DNA from: Erwinia aphidicola
GTDB lineage: Bacteria > Pseudomonadota > Gammaproteobacteria > Enterobacterales > Enterobacteriaceae
Reading direction: 5' to 3'
Assembly: GCF_014773485.1 (NCBI RefSeq)
Contig: NZ_JACXBP010000003.1
Location: forward strand, 186,001-250,000
DNA length: 64,000 nucleotides
Shown: in pieces, positions 9,584-20,121 of the stretch
How positions within the stretch are numbered: the stretch's first letter is position 1
How the letters are laid out: each line of letters begins with the position of its first letter
Made by a program: the position numbers and the translations under genes
Notes under the pieces: generated by a model
What the model was told of the DNA's origin: nothing
Databases searched by the model: none
What the model saw: only the letters and a program-made list of their open reading frames with translations

Positions 9584-10675
9584 GTGGGTGCTTATTTAAT
9601 TCGTCGCTTATTACTGATTATTCCCACGCTGTGGGCGATTATTACTATCAACTTCTTTATTGTGCAGATTGCCCCCGGCGGCCCGGTCGATCAGGCGATT
9701 GCCAATATTCAGTTCGGCCAGACCACCGGCATGCCTGGCGCCGCCGGAGAGGGCGCGGCGCACGGGCGCAGTTCGCTCAATGCCTCACCGGGCGACAATC
9801 AGTATCGCGGCTCGCGCGGGCTGGACCCGGAGGTGATCGCGGAGATCACCAAACGCTACGGCTTTGATAAGCCGCTGCACGAGCGCTACTTCACCATGCT
9901 ATGGAACTACATTCGTTTCGACTTCGGTGACAGCCTGTTCCGCAGCAGCTCGGTGATCCAGCTGATTAAAGAGAGCCTGCCGGTTTCGGTGACGTTAGGG
10001 CTGTGGAGCACGCTGATCATCTACCTGGTGTCGATCCCGCTGGGGATCAAAAAGGCGGTGCGCAACGGCAGCGCGTTTGATATCTGGAGCAGCACGCTGA
10101 TCATTGTCGGCTACGCCATCCCCTCCTTCCTGTTCGGTATCATCATGATCGTGCTGTTTGCCGGCGGCAGCTACCTCGACTGGTTCCCGCTGCGTGGCCT
10201 GGTATCCCCGCAGTTCGACACGCTGCCGTGGTACGGCAAGGTCACAGATTATCTGTGGCATATCTGCCTGCCGGTGCTGGCAACCGTGATTGGTGGCTTC
10301 GCTACGCTGACCATGCTGACGAAAAACTCGTTTATGGATGAGATCCGCAAGCAGTATGTGGTGACCGCACGCGCAAAGGGGCTGGACGAGAAAAAGATCC
10401 TTTATCGCCACGTGTTCCGCAATGCCATGCTGCTGGTGATTGCCGGGTTCCCGGCCACCTTTATCAGCATGTTCTTTACCGGGTCGCTGCTGATAGAAGT
10501 GATGTTCTCGCTCAACGGCCTCGGGCTGCTGGGCTATGACGCCACCATCCAGCGCGATTACCCGGTGATGTTCGGCACGCTGTATATTTTCACCCTGATC
10601 GGCCTGCTGCTCAATATTCTCAGTGACATCACCTATACGCTGGTCGACCCACGTATTGATTTTGAGGGCCGCTAA
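9584..10675 (+). CDS. yejB: YejB, peptide ABC transporter permease
   Basis: A 363-residue inner-membrane permease of the DppB/OppB type, with an N-terminal helix ([20 protein letters not shown]), a periplasmic loop, and the EAA-type cytoplasmic loop [20 protein letters not shown] that contacts the ATPase. It starts with GTG, preceded by AAGGAG, matching the E. coli N-terminus. The stop overlaps the yejE start (TAATG), so the two are translationally coupled. Confidence 0.95.
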   Translation: MGAYLIRRLLLIIPTLWAIITINFFIVQIAPGGPVDQAIANIQFGQTTGMPGAAGEGAAHGRSSLNASPGDNQYRGSRGLDPEVIAEITKRYGFDKPLHERYFTMLWNYIRFDFGDSLFRSSSVIQLIKESLPVSVTLGLWSTLIIYLVSIPLGIKKAVRNGSAFDIWSSTLIIVGYAIPSFLFGIIMIVLFAGGSYLDWFPLRGLVSPQFDTLPWYGKVTDYLWHICLPVLATVIGGFATLTMLTKNSFMDEIRKQYVVTARAKGLDEKKILYRHVFRNAMLLVIAGFPATFISMFFTGSLLIEVMFSLNGLGLLGYDATIQRDYPVMFGTLYIFTLIGLLLNILSDITYTLVDPRIDFEGR

Positions 10676-11700
10676 TGAGCCGTTTAAACCCGATTAATCA
10701 GGCGCGCTGGGCGCGATTCCGCCATAACCGCCGCGGCTACTGGTCGCTGTGGATTTTTGCCGTGCTGTTTGCCCTGTCGCTGGGCGCAGAGCTGCTGGCC
10801 AACGATAAGCCGCTGGTGGTGCACTATCACGACCGCACCTATTTCCCGCTGCTGGTGAACTATACCGAAAGCGACTTCGGCGGCCCGCTGGAGACCCCGG
10901 CGGATTATCAGGATCCGTGGCTGAAATCGCGGCTGGCAGCAAACGGCTGGGCAATCTGGGCGCCGGTGCGCTTTGGTGACGACACCATTAACTTTGCCAC
11001 CGATGTTCCCTTCCCTTCCCCCCCCTCGGCGCAGAACTGGCTGGGCACCGATGCCAATGGCGGCGACGTGCTGGCGCGCATTCTTTACGGCGCCCGCATC
11101 TCGCTGCTGTTCGGGCTGATGCTGACGCTGGCCTCCAGCGTGATTGGCATCCTCGCCGGCGCGATTCAGGGCTATTTCGGCGGCAGGGTCGACCTGTGGG
11201 GCCAGCGCTTTATTGAAGTGTGGTCGGGCATGCCGACGCTATTCCTGATTATCCTGCTCTCCAGCGTGATCCAGCCCGGCTTCTGGTGGCTGCTGGGCAT
11301 TACCGTGCTGTTTGGCTGGATGAGCCTGGTGGGGGTGGTGCGTGCCGAATTCCTGCGCACGCGTAACTTTGACTATATCCGCGCCGCGCAGGCGATGGGC
11401 GTCAGCGACTGGCGCATTATGTCGCGCCATATGCTGCCCAATGCGATGGTCGCCACGCTCACCTACCTGCCCTTTATTCTCTGCGGCTCAATCACTACGC
11501 TGACTTCGCTCGATTTCCTCGGTTTTGGTTTACCGATGGGTTCGCCGTCGCTGGGTGAGCTGCTGCTGCAGGGCAAAAACAACCTGCAGGCGCCGTGGCT
11601 TGGCCTGACCGCTTTCTTCTCGCTGGCGATTCTGCTGTCGCTGTTAATATTTATCGGCGAAGCGGTGCGCGACGCCTTTGACCCCAGCAAGGTGTATTGA
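10675..11700 (+). CDS. yejE: YejE, peptide ABC transporter permease
   Basis: The second permease subunit, 341 residues, DppC/OppC type. It has an N-terminal helix after RHNRRGYWSLW, the conserved WLGTDANGGDVLARILYGAR segment, and the EAA loop RAAQAMGVSDWRIMSRHMLPN. Together with YejB it forms the membrane channel of the importer. It begins within the stop of yejB, and yejF follows one base after its stop. Confidence 0.95.
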   Translation: MSRLNPINQARWARFRHNRRGYWSLWIFAVLFALSLGAELLANDKPLVVHYHDRTYFPLLVNYTESDFGGPLETPADYQDPWLKSRLAANGWAIWAPVRFGDDTINFATDVPFPSPPSAQNWLGTDANGGDVLARILYGARISLLFGLMLTLASSVIGILAGAIQGYFGGRVDLWGQRFIEVWSGMPTLFLIILLSSVIQPGFWWLLGITVLFGWMSLVGVVRAEFLRTRNFDYIRAAQAMGVSDWRIMSRHMLPNAMVATLTYLPFILCGSITTLTSLDFLGFGLPMGSPSLGELLLQGKNNLQAPWLGLTAFFSLAILLSLLIFIGEAVRDAFDPSKVY

Positions 11701-11701
11701 T

Positions 11702-13285
11702 ATGGCACTACTCTCGATTCAGGATCTGAGCATTGCCTTTCGTCAGGGCGCGCAAGAGCGCCGCGTGGTCGAGGGGCTGTCGCTGTCGGTCGATGCCGGA
11801 GAGACGCTGGCGCTGGTCGGCGAGTCCGGCTCCGGAAAAAGCGTCACCGCCCTGTCGGTGATGCGCCTGCTGCCAACGCCGCCGGTAGTGTATCCGCAGG
11901 GTGATATTCTGTTTGCCGGGCAGAGCGTGCTGCACGCCGATGAGCGCACGCTGCGCGGCCTGCGCGGTAACCGCATCGCGATGATCTTTCAGGAGCCGAT
12001 GGTGTCGCTTAATCCGCTGCACAATATCGAAAAGCAGCTGTACGAGGTGCTGTCGCTGCACCGCGGCATGCGCCGTGAAGCCGCCCGGGCCGAGATGCTC
12101 AGCTGCCTTGATCGCGTGGGCATCCGCAATGCCGCGCAGCGCCTGAGTGATTTTCCGCATCAGCTTTCCGGGGGTGAACGTCAGCGCGTGATGATCGCCA
12201 TGGCGCTGCTGACCCAGCCTGAATTGTTGATCGCCGATGAACCAACCACCGCGCTGGATGTGACGGTGCAGGCGCAGATCCTGGTGCTGCTGAAAGAGCT
12301 GAAGCAGGAGATGAATATGGGCCTGCTGTTTATCACGCACAATCTGAATATCGTGCGCCAGCTGGCGGACAGCGTCACGGTGATGCGCAACGGTCAGGCG
12401 GTCGAACATAATCGCACCCAGCAGCTGTTCAGCGCACCACAGCATCCCTATACGCAAAAGCTGCTGGACTCAGAGCCAGAAGGCCAGCCTGACCCGGCTG
12501 ACAGTGCTGCGGAGCCGCTGCTGCAGGTAGAGAATCTGCAGGTGGCCTTCCCAATCAAACAGGGACTGATGAAGCGCACTGTGGGCTATCACCATGCGCT
12601 GAAGTCACTGAGCTTTACGCTGCGCCCGGGTGAGAGCCTTGGGCTGGTGGGGGAATCCGGCTCTGGCAAAAGCACCACCGGGCTGGCCCTGCTGCGCCTG
12701 CTGCATTCGCAGGGTGAGATCTGGTTTAAACAGCAGCCGCTGCATTTGTGGAACCGTAAAAAGATGCTGCCGGTTCGCCGTCAGATCCAGGTGGTGTTCC
12801 AGGATCCTAACTCATCGCTCAACCCGCGCCTCAACGTGCTGCAGATTATCGCCGAGGGTCTGCAGGTGCACCATCCCGAGCTGAATGAAGCCGAGCGCGA
12901 GGCGCGCGTGATAACCGCAATGGAAGAGGTTGGGCTGGATCCGGCTACGCGCCAGCGCTATCCGTCAGAGTTTTCCGGCGGTCAGCGCCAGCGTATTGCC
13001 ATTGCGCGCGCCCTGATCCTGCAGCCGCAGCTGATCATCCTGGATGAACCGACCTCATCGCTCGACCGTTCGGTGCAAAAGCAGATCCTCGCACTACTGA
13101 AAAATCTTCAGCAGCAGCACCGGCTGGCCTATATCTTTATCAGCCACGATCTGCGCGTGGTGCGGTCGTTATGCCATCAGGTGGTGGTGTTGCGGCAGGG
13201 AGAGGTGGTGGAACAGGGCATGTGCGAAAGCGTGTTTAGCGCGCCAGCGCAGGAGTATACGCGCCAGCTGCTGGCGTTAGCCTGA
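11702..13285 (+). CDS. yejF: YejF, duplicated ATP-binding subunit of the Yej importer
   Basis: A 527-residue protein with two complete ABC ATPase domains fused in tandem. The first has [17 protein letters not shown] and [10 protein letters not shown]; the second has [19 protein letters not shown] and [10 protein letters not shown]. The single polypeptide replaces the DppD/DppF pair. I start at ATG 11702 because the eight extra upstream codons overlap yejE and the family starts at MALLSIQDL. Its last nine bases overlap the convergent yejG. Confidence 0.95.
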   Translation: MALLSIQDLSIAFRQGAQERRVVEGLSLSVDAGETLALVGESGSGKSVTALSVMRLLPTPPVVYPQGDILFAGQSVLHADERTLRGLRGNRIAMIFQEPMVSLNPLHNIEKQLYEVLSLHRGMRREAARAEMLSCLDRVGIRNAAQRLSDFPHQLSGGERQRVMIAMALLTQPELLIADEPTTALDVTVQAQILVLLKELKQEMNMGLLFITHNLNIVRQLADSVTVMRNGQAVEHNRTQQLFSAPQHPYTQKLLDSEPEGQPDPADSAAEPLLQVENLQVAFPIKQGLMKRTVGYHHALKSLSFTLRPGESLGLVGESGSGKSTTGLALLRLLHSQGEIWFKQQPLHLWNRKKMLPVRRQIQVVFQDPNSSLNPRLNVLQIIAEGLQVHHPELNEAEREARVITAMEEVGLDPATRQRYPSEFSGGQRQRIAIARALILQPQLIILDEPTSSLDRSVQKQILALLKNLQQQHRLAYIFISHDLRVVRSLCHQVVVLRQGEVVEQGMCESVFSAPAQEYTRQLLALA

Positions 13286-13609
13286 GAACGGCTCGGCAAT
13301 GCCTACGCCAAAGTTTTTCAGACGGCAGGTGGTGGCGCATTCGTCTTCGCGCTGGACGAACAGGCAAGGCTCCCCTTCCCACTCCAGCACCGAACAGCTG
13401 AGCTGAATTTCAGCCAGCGCGGCCTCAATCTTCTGCATAATTTCCCACGCAGAAGCCCCGCTGTGGCTGAGCAGGCGCAGCCCGATTAAATCGTCATCGC
13501 TGTTCAGGAGGTTGAGTGCGCGTGGTTCGACAGCCATGCCAACAGGCCCGGCGCACCAGCGATAGCTTTGCGGCAAACGATGTACTACTGAATGTTGTAA
13601 CGTATTCAA
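13277..13609 (-). CDS. yejG: YejG family protein
   Basis: A 110-residue protein matching E. coli YejG over its whole length; shared stretches include HRLPQSYRW, CSVLEWEGEPCLFV and [16 protein letters not shown]. Its function is not established. The start is a TTG at 13609, which aligns with the family N-terminus, with GGGGAACCC just upstream. The gene is convergent with yejF and overlaps its end by nine bases, a conserved arrangement. Confidence 0.88.
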   Translation of the reverse strand: MNTLQHSVVHRLPQSYRWCAGPVGMAVEPRALNLLNSDDDLIGLRLLSHSGASAWEIMQKIEAALAEIQLSCSVLEWEGEPCLFVQREDECATTCRLKNFGVGIAEPFSG

Positions 13610-13934
13610 CAGGGTTCCCCAGAGCGAATTTTAAACAATATTTTCACAAATAATTCACAAGGTAAATCATCAATTGGCGCCAGCAAAGCAACTCATTAAT
13701 AACTGGCACTATTTACCCTGCAACTGTTTACCCTTCAGCGGGATAAATCCTGCATTCGGCGGTTTTTTTGAGAGCTACCTCTCATTTATTCGTTATATTT
13801 ACCGCGTTCGCCGGCCAATCACAACCAATTTCGCTGCATTCTGGTTACTTCTTGCGAAATATTTTTACAAATAATCAACATATTGAGCAGGGTTTTAGTG
13901 GGGAAGCCAGATGATATGGCTCGAGCGGAGAAAG
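13610..13934. other. AT-rich intergenic region upstream of yejG
   Basis: About 325 bases holding the yejG promoter region and AT-rich sequence. I see no gene, RNA or strong promoter pair. The repeat array described separately begins at its right end. Confidence 0.4.
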
Positions 13935-14134
13935 GGTCTTCATCAGGGACGGTGCAGATCCTCGGCACGGGGCGACCGGGAAAATGGTCTTCATTGGGAG
14001 CGGTGCAAATCCTCGGCACGGGGCGACCGGAAAAAATGGTCGCCCCCCTACGGCGGGCGATTACACTGTAGGGGCTGACCCTCTTTTTCGGTCAGCCCGG
14101 AGTCAGCCCGGGGTCAGCCCGGGGTCAGCCCACC
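13935..14134. repeat. Compound dispersed repeat: tandem 51-bp units, two hairpins and 11-bp repeats
   Basis: Two tandem units of about 51-52 bp start at 13935 and 13986 (each GGTCTTCAT ... GGCACGGGGCGACCGG plus an A-run). A third, partial unit completes a hairpin with arms GGGGCGACC (14020-14028) and GGTCGCCCC (14038-14046). A second hairpin GGGCTGACC/GGTCAGCCC follows at about 14072-14098. Then four 11-bp repeats (GTCAGCCCGGA/G) run from 14091 to 14134, across the stop codon of bcr. Related copies lie at 1789, 35083 and 39364. It probably terminates bcr transcription. Confidence 0.8.
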
Positions 14135-15327
14135 CTATCCGATTTACGTGGCCGTGAAGCGTAGGTAAACAGCACAATCGACACGGTCGCGCAGATAAAG
14201 ATCGCGCCCACCATCGGCCATGCGCTGTTGAAGGTGATCAGCGACAGCAGTGCGCCAGCCAGCGCCCCCACGCCAAAGCGCAGCGTGCCCGCCAGCGAAG
14301 ACGCAGTACCGGCCATATGTGGAAACTCTTCCAGGATCACCGCCATTGCATTGGATGACACCATCGCGACGCAGCCGATAAACATCGCCACGCCAAACAC
14401 CAGCGGCAGAAAGCCGAGGTTCAGCGCGCTAACGATCACCATCCAGACGCCCATGGTGAACTGGATCAGCAGCCCAAGGCGGAACATCACCAGCGGCCCA
14501 AAACGGCGCACGCAGCGGCTGTTAAGCAGCGTCATCAGGAACAGAAACACCACGTTAAGCGCAAAGTAATAGCCGAAATCCTGCGGCGAGATGTGGTTCA
14601 GTTCGATGTAAACAAACGGACCGGCATTGAGGAACGAGAACAGCCCGGCAAACGAGAAGCCGCTCGCCAGCATGTAGCTGAATACGCGCTTATGGCGGAA
14701 CAGCGACAGGAAATTACGCAGGGTGGTGCGCAGGTTAAACTTCTGGCGTTTATCGTGCGGTAATGTCTCTTTGATCTGGGTCACCACCATCACGGTGGTG
14801 ATGACGGCCGCGGCTGAAATGGTCCAGAAAATCGCGTGCCAGCTCCAAATCAGCAGCAGCCAGCCGCCGACAATCGGTGCCAGCAGCGGTGCAATAGTGG
14901 TGACCAGCATCACGAAAGACATCATGCGTGAAAACTCCTCTTTCGAGTAGGTGTCACGCATCAGGGCGCTGATCACCACGCTGCCCGCCGCCGCCGACAG
15001 GCCATGCATAAAGCGCAGGACGATCAGCTGATCGATGGTCTGCGCCATGGCACAGGCCCCGGCCGCAATCGCAAAGATCAGCGTGCCAACGGCAATCACC
15101 GGTTTGCGGCCAAAGCTGTCCGCCAGCGGGCCATATACCAGCTGACCGAGCGCGAAGCCAAGAATATAGGCGTTTAGCGTCATCTGTACGCTGCCCGCAG
15201 AGACCGAGAATTCGCGGGCGATTTGCGGCAGCGCCGGAAGATACATATCAATCGACAGCGGCATTAACATCGCCAGCAGTCCGAGGATCACCACCAGACC
15301 CACAGAGGAATTCTTATCCTTAGCCAC
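14125..15327 (-). CDS. bcr: Bcr/CflA-type multidrug efflux MFS transporter
   Basis: A 400-residue drug:proton antiporter with 12 predicted helices. The N-terminal stretch [15 protein letters not shown] and the loop [11 protein letters not shown] are hallmarks of the DHA1 Bcr/CflA subfamily. E. coli Bcr confers resistance to bicyclomycin and sulfonamides and exports L-cysteine. The start is GTG at 15327, preceded by AGGGTGG. It lies 23 bases after rsuA on the same strand, the E. coli rsuA-bcr order. The last codons and stop (TGA) fall inside an 11-bp tandem repeat, so the C-terminal end has probably been rewritten by that repeat. Confidence 0.93.
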   Translation of the reverse strand: MAKDKNSSVGLVVILGLLAMLMPLSIDMYLPALPQIAREFSVSAGSVQMTLNAYILGFALGQLVYGPLADSFGRKPVIAVGTLIFAIAAGACAMAQTIDQLIVLRFMHGLSAAAGSVVISALMRDTYSKEEFSRMMSFVMLVTTIAPLLAPIVGGWLLLIWSWHAIFWTISAAAVITTVMVVTQIKETLPHDKRQKFNLRTTLRNFLSLFRHKRVFSYMLASGFSFAGLFSFLNAGPFVYIELNHISPQDFGYYFALNVVFLFLMTLLNSRCVRRFGPLVMFRLGLLIQFTMGVWMVIVSALNLGFLPLVFGVAMFIGCVAMVSSNAMAVILEEFPHMAGTASSLAGTLRFGVGALAGALLSLITFNSAWPMVGAIFICATVSIVLFTYASRPRKSDRVG

Positions 15328-15350
15328 GCACCCACCCTTTAAAAAAAGTC

Positions 15351-16055
15351 TTAACGCGCCAAACCGACGCTGACAATTTCTTCTTCTGTTAATGGACGGT
15401 ATTCACCCGGTTCCATATCCGCATCCAGGGCAATCGCGCCGATGCGCTCACGGTGCAGGGCCACCACGTGGTTGCCGACGGCGGCGAACATACGCTTAAC
15501 CTGGTGGTAGCGCCCTTCGCTAATGGTCAGGCGCACCGTCTGCGGGTCAATCACTTCCAGCGTCGCCGGTTTGGTCAGGGTCTTCTCGTTATGCAGCTGC
15601 ACGCCGTCGGCAAACTGCCGGGCAGTATCGTCAGAGAGCGGCGATTCCAGCGTCACCAGATAGGTTTTCTCGCAGTGATGGCGTGGAGAGGTAATGCGGT
15701 GCGACCATTGACCATCATCGGTCATCAGCACCAGCCCGGTGGTGTCGATATCCAGACGCCCGGCGGCGTGCAGTTTGTAAGCGGTCGGTTCAGCGAGGAA
15801 ATAGAGCACCGTCGGGTGATCCGGGTCATCCGTTGAGCAGACATAGCCCTGCGGCTTATTCAGCATAAAGTAGCGCGGCCCCACCTGAACGTGCAGCGGG
15901 TTGCCGTCATATTCTACTGCGCTTTCCGCGCTGAGTTTAAAGGCACCACTGCGTACCACTTCACCATCAACGGTGATTTTATTGGCGCGAAGTTCGCGTG
16001 CGGCGATGGCGCGGCTGACTTCCAGCTGCTGGGAAATAAATTTATCAAGTCGCAT
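15351..16055 (-). CDS. rsuA: 16S rRNA pseudouridine(516) synthase RsuA
   Basis: A 234-residue RNA-modifying enzyme: an N-terminal S4 domain ([21 protein letters not shown]) and a RsuA-type synthase domain with the catalytic motif [10 protein letters not shown], whose aspartate attacks uridine, and later GRYHQVKRM. It makes pseudouridine 516 in 16S rRNA. The frame is open 35 codons upstream, but ATG 16055 matches the E. coli start (231 residues). It heads the rsuA-bcr pair and is divergent from radD. Confidence 0.95.
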   Translation of the reverse strand: MRLDKFISQQLEVSRAIAARELRANKITVDGEVVRSGAFKLSAESAVEYDGNPLHVQVGPRYFMLNKPQGYVCSTDDPDHPTVLYFLAEPTAYKLHAAGRLDIDTTGLVLMTDDGQWSHRITSPRHHCEKTYLVTLESPLSDDTARQFADGVQLHNEKTLTKPATLEVIDPQTVRLTISEGRYHQVKRMFAAVGNHVVALHRERIGAIALDADMEPGEYRPLTEEEIVSVGLAR

Positions 16056-16274
16056 TAACTCTGCACTGCCTGTTATTTGGGGTGAAAACGGAAAAATAGG
16101 TCTTGAGATGTGGCGTTGGACGCTCATCCAGAATGGAAAAATAGGCTGCGTCTCGCGCATAATTACGAGTCACGGCCTATTATAGCGATAGAAACCCACA
16201 AGGCACAGAGGGGATCGTACTCGCAAAGTAATTTCGTGGCATAATATGCCTTTGTTGCTGCTTTACGAGTGTTC

Positions 16275-18029
16275 ATGTCGTTTACCCTACGCCCCTATCA
16301 GCAGGAAGCAGTGGATGCCACCATCAGCTACTTCCGCCGCTCCAGCCAGCCCGCCGTCATTGTGCTACCGACCGGTGCCGGAAAAAGCCTGGTGATTGCC
16401 GAACTGGCACGCGTGGCGCGCGGACGCGTGCTGGTGCTGGCGCACGTTAAGGAACTGGTGGCGCAGAACCACGCCAAGTATCAGGCCTACGGGCTGGGCG
16501 CCGACATTTTCGCCGCCGGGCTGCAGCGCAAAGAGAGCCGCGCCAAAGTGGTGTTTGGCAGCGTGCAGTCGGTGGCACGCAACCTTGAGCTGTTCGATGC
16601 CGATTTTTCACTATTGATTGTCGACGAGTGCCACCGCATCAGCGACGCCGAAGATAGCCAGTATCAGCAGATTATCAACCAGCTGCGCCAGCATAATCCG
16701 CAGCTGCGCCTGCTCGGGCTTACGGCCACGCCTTACCGTCTGGGGAAAGGCTGGATTTACCAGTTCCACTATCACGGCATGGTGCGCGGCGATGAACGGG
16801 CGCTGTTCCGCGACTGCATCTATGAGCTGCCGCTGCGCTACATGATCAAACACGGCTTTCTGGTGCCGCCGGAGCGGCTGGATATGCCGGTGGTGCAGTA
16901 TGATTTTAGCCGCCTGCAGGCGCAGGAAAACGGCCTGTTTAGCGAAGCCGATCTCAATCGCGAGTTGAAACAGCAGCAGCGCATCACGCCGCATATTATT
17001 CAGCAGATTGTCGAGTTTGCCGAACAGCGAGAGGGCGTGATGATCTTCGCCGCCACCGTTGAACACGCGCGTGAGGTGCTCGGCCTGCTGCCCGGCAGTA
17101 AGGCGCTGATCAGTGCAGGTACCCCGGCCGCCGAACGCGACGCGCTGATCGCCGCCTTTAAAGCCCGCGAGCTGCGCTACATGGTCAATGTGGCAGTGCT
17201 GACCACCGGCTTCGATGCCCCGCACGTGGATCTGATTGCCATTCTGCGCCCGACCGAGTCCGTCAGCCTGTATCAGCAGATCGTCGGGCGCGGCCTGCGC
17301 CTCAGCCCCGGTAAAACCGACTGCCTGATCCTCGACTATGCGGGCAATCCTCACGATCTGTTCACCCCGGAAGTGGGCGCACCGAAGGGTAAAAGTGATA
17401 ACCAGCCGGTGCAGGTGTTCTGCCCCGGCTGCGGCTTTGCCAATACCTTCTGGGGGAAGACCACCGCTGACGGCACCATTATTGAGCATTTTGGCCGCCG
17501 CTGTCAGGGCGTGCTGGAGGATGATGACGGCCTGCGTGAGCAGTGCGATTATCGCTTCCGTTTTAAAAACTGCCCGCAGTGCAATGCCGAAAACGATATC
17601 GCCGCCCGCCGCTGCCGCGAGTGCGACACCATTCTGGTTGACCCGGATGATATGCTGAAAGCCGCGCTAAAGCTGAAGGATGCGCTGGTGCTGCGCTGTG
17701 CCGCAATGGTGCTGGAGAGCGGCAGCGACGAACACGGCGAGTGGCTGAAAGCACGCTATTACGATGAAGATGCTACCGAGGTCAGCGAGCGTTTTCGCCT
17801 GAAAACCCCGGCGCAGCGTACCGCCTTTGAGCAGCTGTTCCTGCGCCCGCATCAGCGTGCTCCCGGCGTGCCGCTCGGCTGGAAAACCGCCGCCGATGTG
17901 ATCGCCCTGCAACCGTTACTGCGCCACCCGGATTTTGTGGTGGCGCGCAAACAGCGCCATTTCTGGCAAATTCGCGAGAAAGTGTTTGATTACCAGGGGC
18001 GTTTTCGCCGCGCCAACGAGCTGCGCTGA
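16275..18029 (+). CDS. radD: RadD (YejH) putative helicase, DNA repair
   Basis: A 584-residue superfamily 2 helicase. Motif I is PTGAGKS, motif II DECH, motif III LTATP and motif [12 protein letters not shown]-terminal zinc ribbon follows (CPGCGFAN, then CPQC and CREC further on). RadD helps resolve DNA intermediates after double-strand breaks and stimulates RecA strand exchange in E. coli. I use ATG 16275; a GTG two codons earlier is also in frame. The gene is single, divergent from rsuA, and precedes rplY. Confidence 0.94.
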   Translation: MSFTLRPYQQEAVDATISYFRRSSQPAVIVLPTGAGKSLVIAELARVARGRVLVLAHVKELVAQNHAKYQAYGLGADIFAAGLQRKESRAKVVFGSVQSVARNLELFDADFSLLIVDECHRISDAEDSQYQQIINQLRQHNPQLRLLGLTATPYRLGKGWIYQFHYHGMVRGDERALFRDCIYELPLRYMIKHGFLVPPERLDMPVVQYDFSRLQAQENGLFSEADLNRELKQQQRITPHIIQQIVEFAEQREGVMIFAATVEHAREVLGLLPGSKALISAGTPAAERDALIAAFKARELRYMVNVAVLTTGFDAPHVDLIAILRPTESVSLYQQIVGRGLRLSPGKTDCLILDYAGNPHDLFTPEVGAPKGKSDNQPVQVFCPGCGFANTFWGKTTADGTIIEHFGRRCQGVLEDDDGLREQCDYRFRFKNCPQCNAENDIAARRCRECDTILVDPDDMLKAALKLKDALVLRCAAMVLESGSDEHGEWLKARYYDEDATEVSERFRLKTPAQRTAFEQLFLRPHQRAPGVPLGWKTAADVIALQPLLRHPDFVVARKQRHFWQIREKVFDYQGRFRRANELR

Positions 18030-18038
18030 GTTATTGCA

Positions 18039-18067
18039 TTGCCTGGGGGATGGTATTCGGCTATAAT
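18039..18067 (+). promoter_or_regulatory. Sigma70-type promoter of rplY
   Basis: TTGCCT (18039-18044), a 17-base spacer and TATAAT (18062-18067) lie about 100 bases upstream of the rplY start, just after the radD stop. Confidence 0.7.
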
Positions 18068-18165
18068 CCCGCCCGCTTTTGCCGGGTTTCACCCGGTCAA
18101 AGCTGAACAATCCAGACTGCTGCTGGGTCGCCTGTAGCAGGATTAAAAATTGAAGAGACTTAACA

Positions 18166-18450
18166 ATGTTCACTATTAAAGCAGAAACTCGTAAAGAGCA
18201 GGGCAAGGGTGCGAGCCGCCGCCTGCGTACAGCTAACAAATTCCCGGCAATCATTTATGGCGGAAACGAAGCAGCTGTAGCTATCGAACTGGACCACGAC
18301 TCCGTACTGAACCAGCAGACTAAGCCTGGTTTCTACGAAGAAGTGCTGACTCTGGTTGTAGATGGTAAAGAAACCAAAGTTAAAGTGCAGGCTGTTCAGC
18401 GTCACCCGTTCAAGCCAAAACTGCACCACATCGACTTCGTTCGCGCTTAA
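18166..18450 (+). CDS. rplY: 50S ribosomal protein L25
   Basis: A 94-residue protein, the short enterobacterial L25 form without the CTC extension. It begins [21 protein letters not shown] and binds 5S rRNA in the large subunit. It is a single-gene transcription unit with its own promoter upstream and a strong terminator downstream. The region after it is where the foreign island begins. Confidence 0.97.
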   Translation: MFTIKAETRKEQGKGASRRLRTANKFPAIIYGGNEAAVAIELDHDSVLNQQTKPGFYEEVLTLVVDGKETKVKVQAVQRHPFKPKLHHIDFVRA

Positions 18451-18478
18451 TTGCCCGAGTGAAAATGATGTAAAAGAG

Positions 18479-18503
18479 ACGCCGCATCTGCGGCGTTTTT
18501 TTT
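18479..18503 (+). terminator. Rho-independent terminator of rplY
   Basis: ACGCCGCA (18479-18486) pairs with TGCGGCGT (18489-18496) across a very short loop and is followed by a run of T, 29 bases after the rplY stop. Confidence 0.9.
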
Positions 18504-18530
18504 CGTCTGAATATTGTGGTGATTGGGGGC

Positions 18531-18553
18531 GGGCCGACCAGAAGGTTCGGCCC
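18531..18553. repeat. Variant hairpin repeat (GGGCCGACC/GGTTCGGCCC)
   Basis: Arms GGGCCGACC (18531-18539) and GGTTCGGCCC (18544-18553) around a short loop resemble the GGGGCGACC family. The right half (AAGGTTCGGCCCCTGAG) recurs without one T as AAGGTCGGCCCCTGAG just before 24033, at the other edge of the island. Confidence 0.5.
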
Positions 18554-18590
18554 CTGAGCCCCTATCAATCACTTCTCGGTAACCCCCCCG

Positions 18591-18720
18591 GAGCTCAGCC
18601 TGAGCCAACAGGAGCTGCAAAAGACGCTCTCTGCGGGCCTCGGCATTCGGCATCCCTCCTGATACCTGGCACCTGTCATCCCGCGATGATATTCAGATCA
18701 ATTTTTGTGGGGCTACTTCA
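18591..18720 (-). repeat. Left inverted repeat bordering the biosynthetic island (IS-end remnant)
   Basis: Two blocks recur in inverted orientation at 24033-24269. Block one (18591-18659) starts GAGCTCAGCCTGAGC and matches the reverse complement of 24201-24269 at about 58 of 69 positions by eye. Block two (18673-18720) ends GGGGCTACTTCA and matches the reverse complement of 24033-24080 at 44 of 48. Read on the minus strand block two begins TGAAGTAGCCCC, like the terminal repeat of an IS. The terminal end faces the island. No transposase is present. Confidence 0.75.
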
Positions 18721-18849
18721 TGAAAGGTTCATCACATCACTACATTTCATGCATATGAAAAACTGTTAACAATCATTCATTAACTAAGGTTTAGCTAAAA
18801 TATTTTACGCCAGTAGGTTCAATATAATCCTGTAAAGACATCCCCCAAT

Positions 18850-18953
18850 CTCATCCTGGATGAGGATTATCAAATGAAGCTTAAAGTAGGATAAAATATT
18901 TTTCTCAGCACGGTTGAACCAGAATATATCCCTTCAGGTCTTGTAAAGTAGCT
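18850..18953 (+). pseudogene. Degenerate duplicate of the leader and 5' end of the oxygenase gene
   Basis: These 104 bases are a diverged direct copy of 18986-19090, which spans the ribosome site and first 27 codons of the oxygenase gene. Shared landmarks are the GAGGATT leader, TATCAAATGAAGCT, TCTCAGCACG and CAGAATATAT. In this copy the ATG at 18874 opens only MKLKVG before a TAA, so the protein is lost. It is either a duplication remnant or, less likely, a short leader peptide. A TATAAT hexamer at 18823-18828 could be a promoter -10 for the island operon, but I see no good -35. Confidence 0.75.
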
Positions 18954-19009
18954 TTTGTATCGTTTTATAAGGATACCAACCAAACCTCACCCTGGAGAGG
19001 ATTTATCAA

Positions 19010-20083
19010 ATGAAGCTAAATGAAGATCAAAATATTCTTCTCAGCACGAAAGAATCAGAATATATTCGTTCAGTTCTTGAAAATATTGCTTACGACCCAT
19101 CGGGTTCAGATTTGTATCTAAACGAAATCCGTAAGGTGGCTTATGCGACATTTCCTGAACGTGTAATAACAGCAATCAATCGAATTAAAAGCTTTTCATC
19201 TAGCGCTCTCGGTTACTTACAAATTGATAATCTTCCAATAGACAAGGGTGTCACTGGAAGCCCCCGCCACAGAGAAACCGGCAATGCATTCAAAAATGGC
19301 GTATTAAGCGAAAATGTGCTGGTGACGATGGGTGTACTTACTGGTGAACCATATTCTATTGCTCATGAAGGTCATGAGCTGGTAAATAATCTTACACCAC
19401 ATAAAGAGGCCGCAAAAGAATTTACCGGTCTTGGATCTGAAGTTGAGCTTGATTTCCATATCGAAAATGCCGCACAAGCGTATATGCCAGAAGGTGACAC
19501 CTCACCTCTTGCTCTTATATTACTTGGCGTACGTGGTGAACTTCACGGGGGCCCACAGACCCGTATTTCAGACTGCCGCCGGGCGTTAGAAAAACTTTCT
19601 GAGGAAGATATAAAACATCTTTATGGCAAAAATTTTATTATTCGCGTGCCCTACCGTTGGCGTGGCGCTTCTGCTGAACCACGCGATAATACGGATTTAA
19701 GCCCAATTCTTTCAGGCCCTATCTCTGCTCCACGTGTCACCGTGGCTTTCTACCCTGATATGGTGCTTGCAGTTAATCAAAGCGCCAAACAGGCTCTTGA
19801 AAACCTTTATCAGGCGGTACGTGAAGTCTCATTTGGCATTCAGATAAACCCTGGCAGACTGATACTCATCAATAACAGTTTCACTTTGCATTCCCGTGAT
19901 AGTTTTAAACCCAATTTTGATGAAAATGATCGTGCACTTCGCTGGGTCCAGAGAGTTTTCGTTGCCCGAAACCTGTGGAACTTCAGAGAGTTCACTGCTG
20001 TAGAAGATCGCGTATTTGACCCCACAAACAAAATAGCAGCGTCTGAAAAGACAAATCTTAAAACTGCATCATCAGCAGCGTAA
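19010..20083 (+). CDS. Clavaminate-synthase-like Fe(II)/2-oxoglutarate oxygenase
   Basis: A 357-residue non-haem iron oxygenase of the TauD/clavaminate synthase fold. The facial triad is H150-x-E152 (DFHIENAAQAY, with Glu rather than Asp, as in clavaminate synthase, AsnO and VioC) and H294 (FTLHSRDSF). R308, fourteen residues after H294, is the candidate 2-oxoglutarate anchor. Relatives hydroxylate free or carrier-bound amino acids: AsnO acts on asparagine and VioC on arginine; the substrate here is unknown. It is the first gene of an operon with an MFS exporter and two ATP-grasp ligases, so it probably hydroxylates an amino-acid building block. Base composition is visibly more AT-rich than the flanking core genes, which suggests transfer. 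The leader GAGAGGATTTATCAA precedes the ATG. Confidence 0.85.
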   Translation: MKLNEDQNILLSTKESEYIRSVLENIAYDPSGSDLYLNEIRKVAYATFPERVITAINRIKSFSSSALGYLQIDNLPIDKGVTGSPRHRETGNAFKNGVLSENVLVTMGVLTGEPYSIAHEGHELVNNLTPHKEAAKEFTGLGSEVELDFHIENAAQAYMPEGDTSPLALILLGVRGELHGGPQTRISDCRRALEKLSEEDIKHLYGKNFIIRVPYRWRGASAEPRDNTDLSPILSGPISAPRVTVAFYPDMVLAVNQSAKQALENLYQAVREVSFGIQINPGRLILINNSFTLHSRDSFKPNFDENDRALRWVQRVFVARNLWNFREFTAVEDRVFDPTNKIAASEKTNLKTASSAA

Positions 20084-20121
20084 AGCCTTTACGACACCGC
20101 TAACGCCAAAAAGGAATGTTA

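Noticed and set aside
11708..12457. 249-codon minus-strand frame opposite yejF
   Set aside because: The yejF frame carries full ABC motifs; the opposite frame is a GC-rich shadow.
13883..14071. 62-codon frame in the repeat array before bcr
   Set aside because: It consists of repeat units; similar frames appear at each copy of the repeat.
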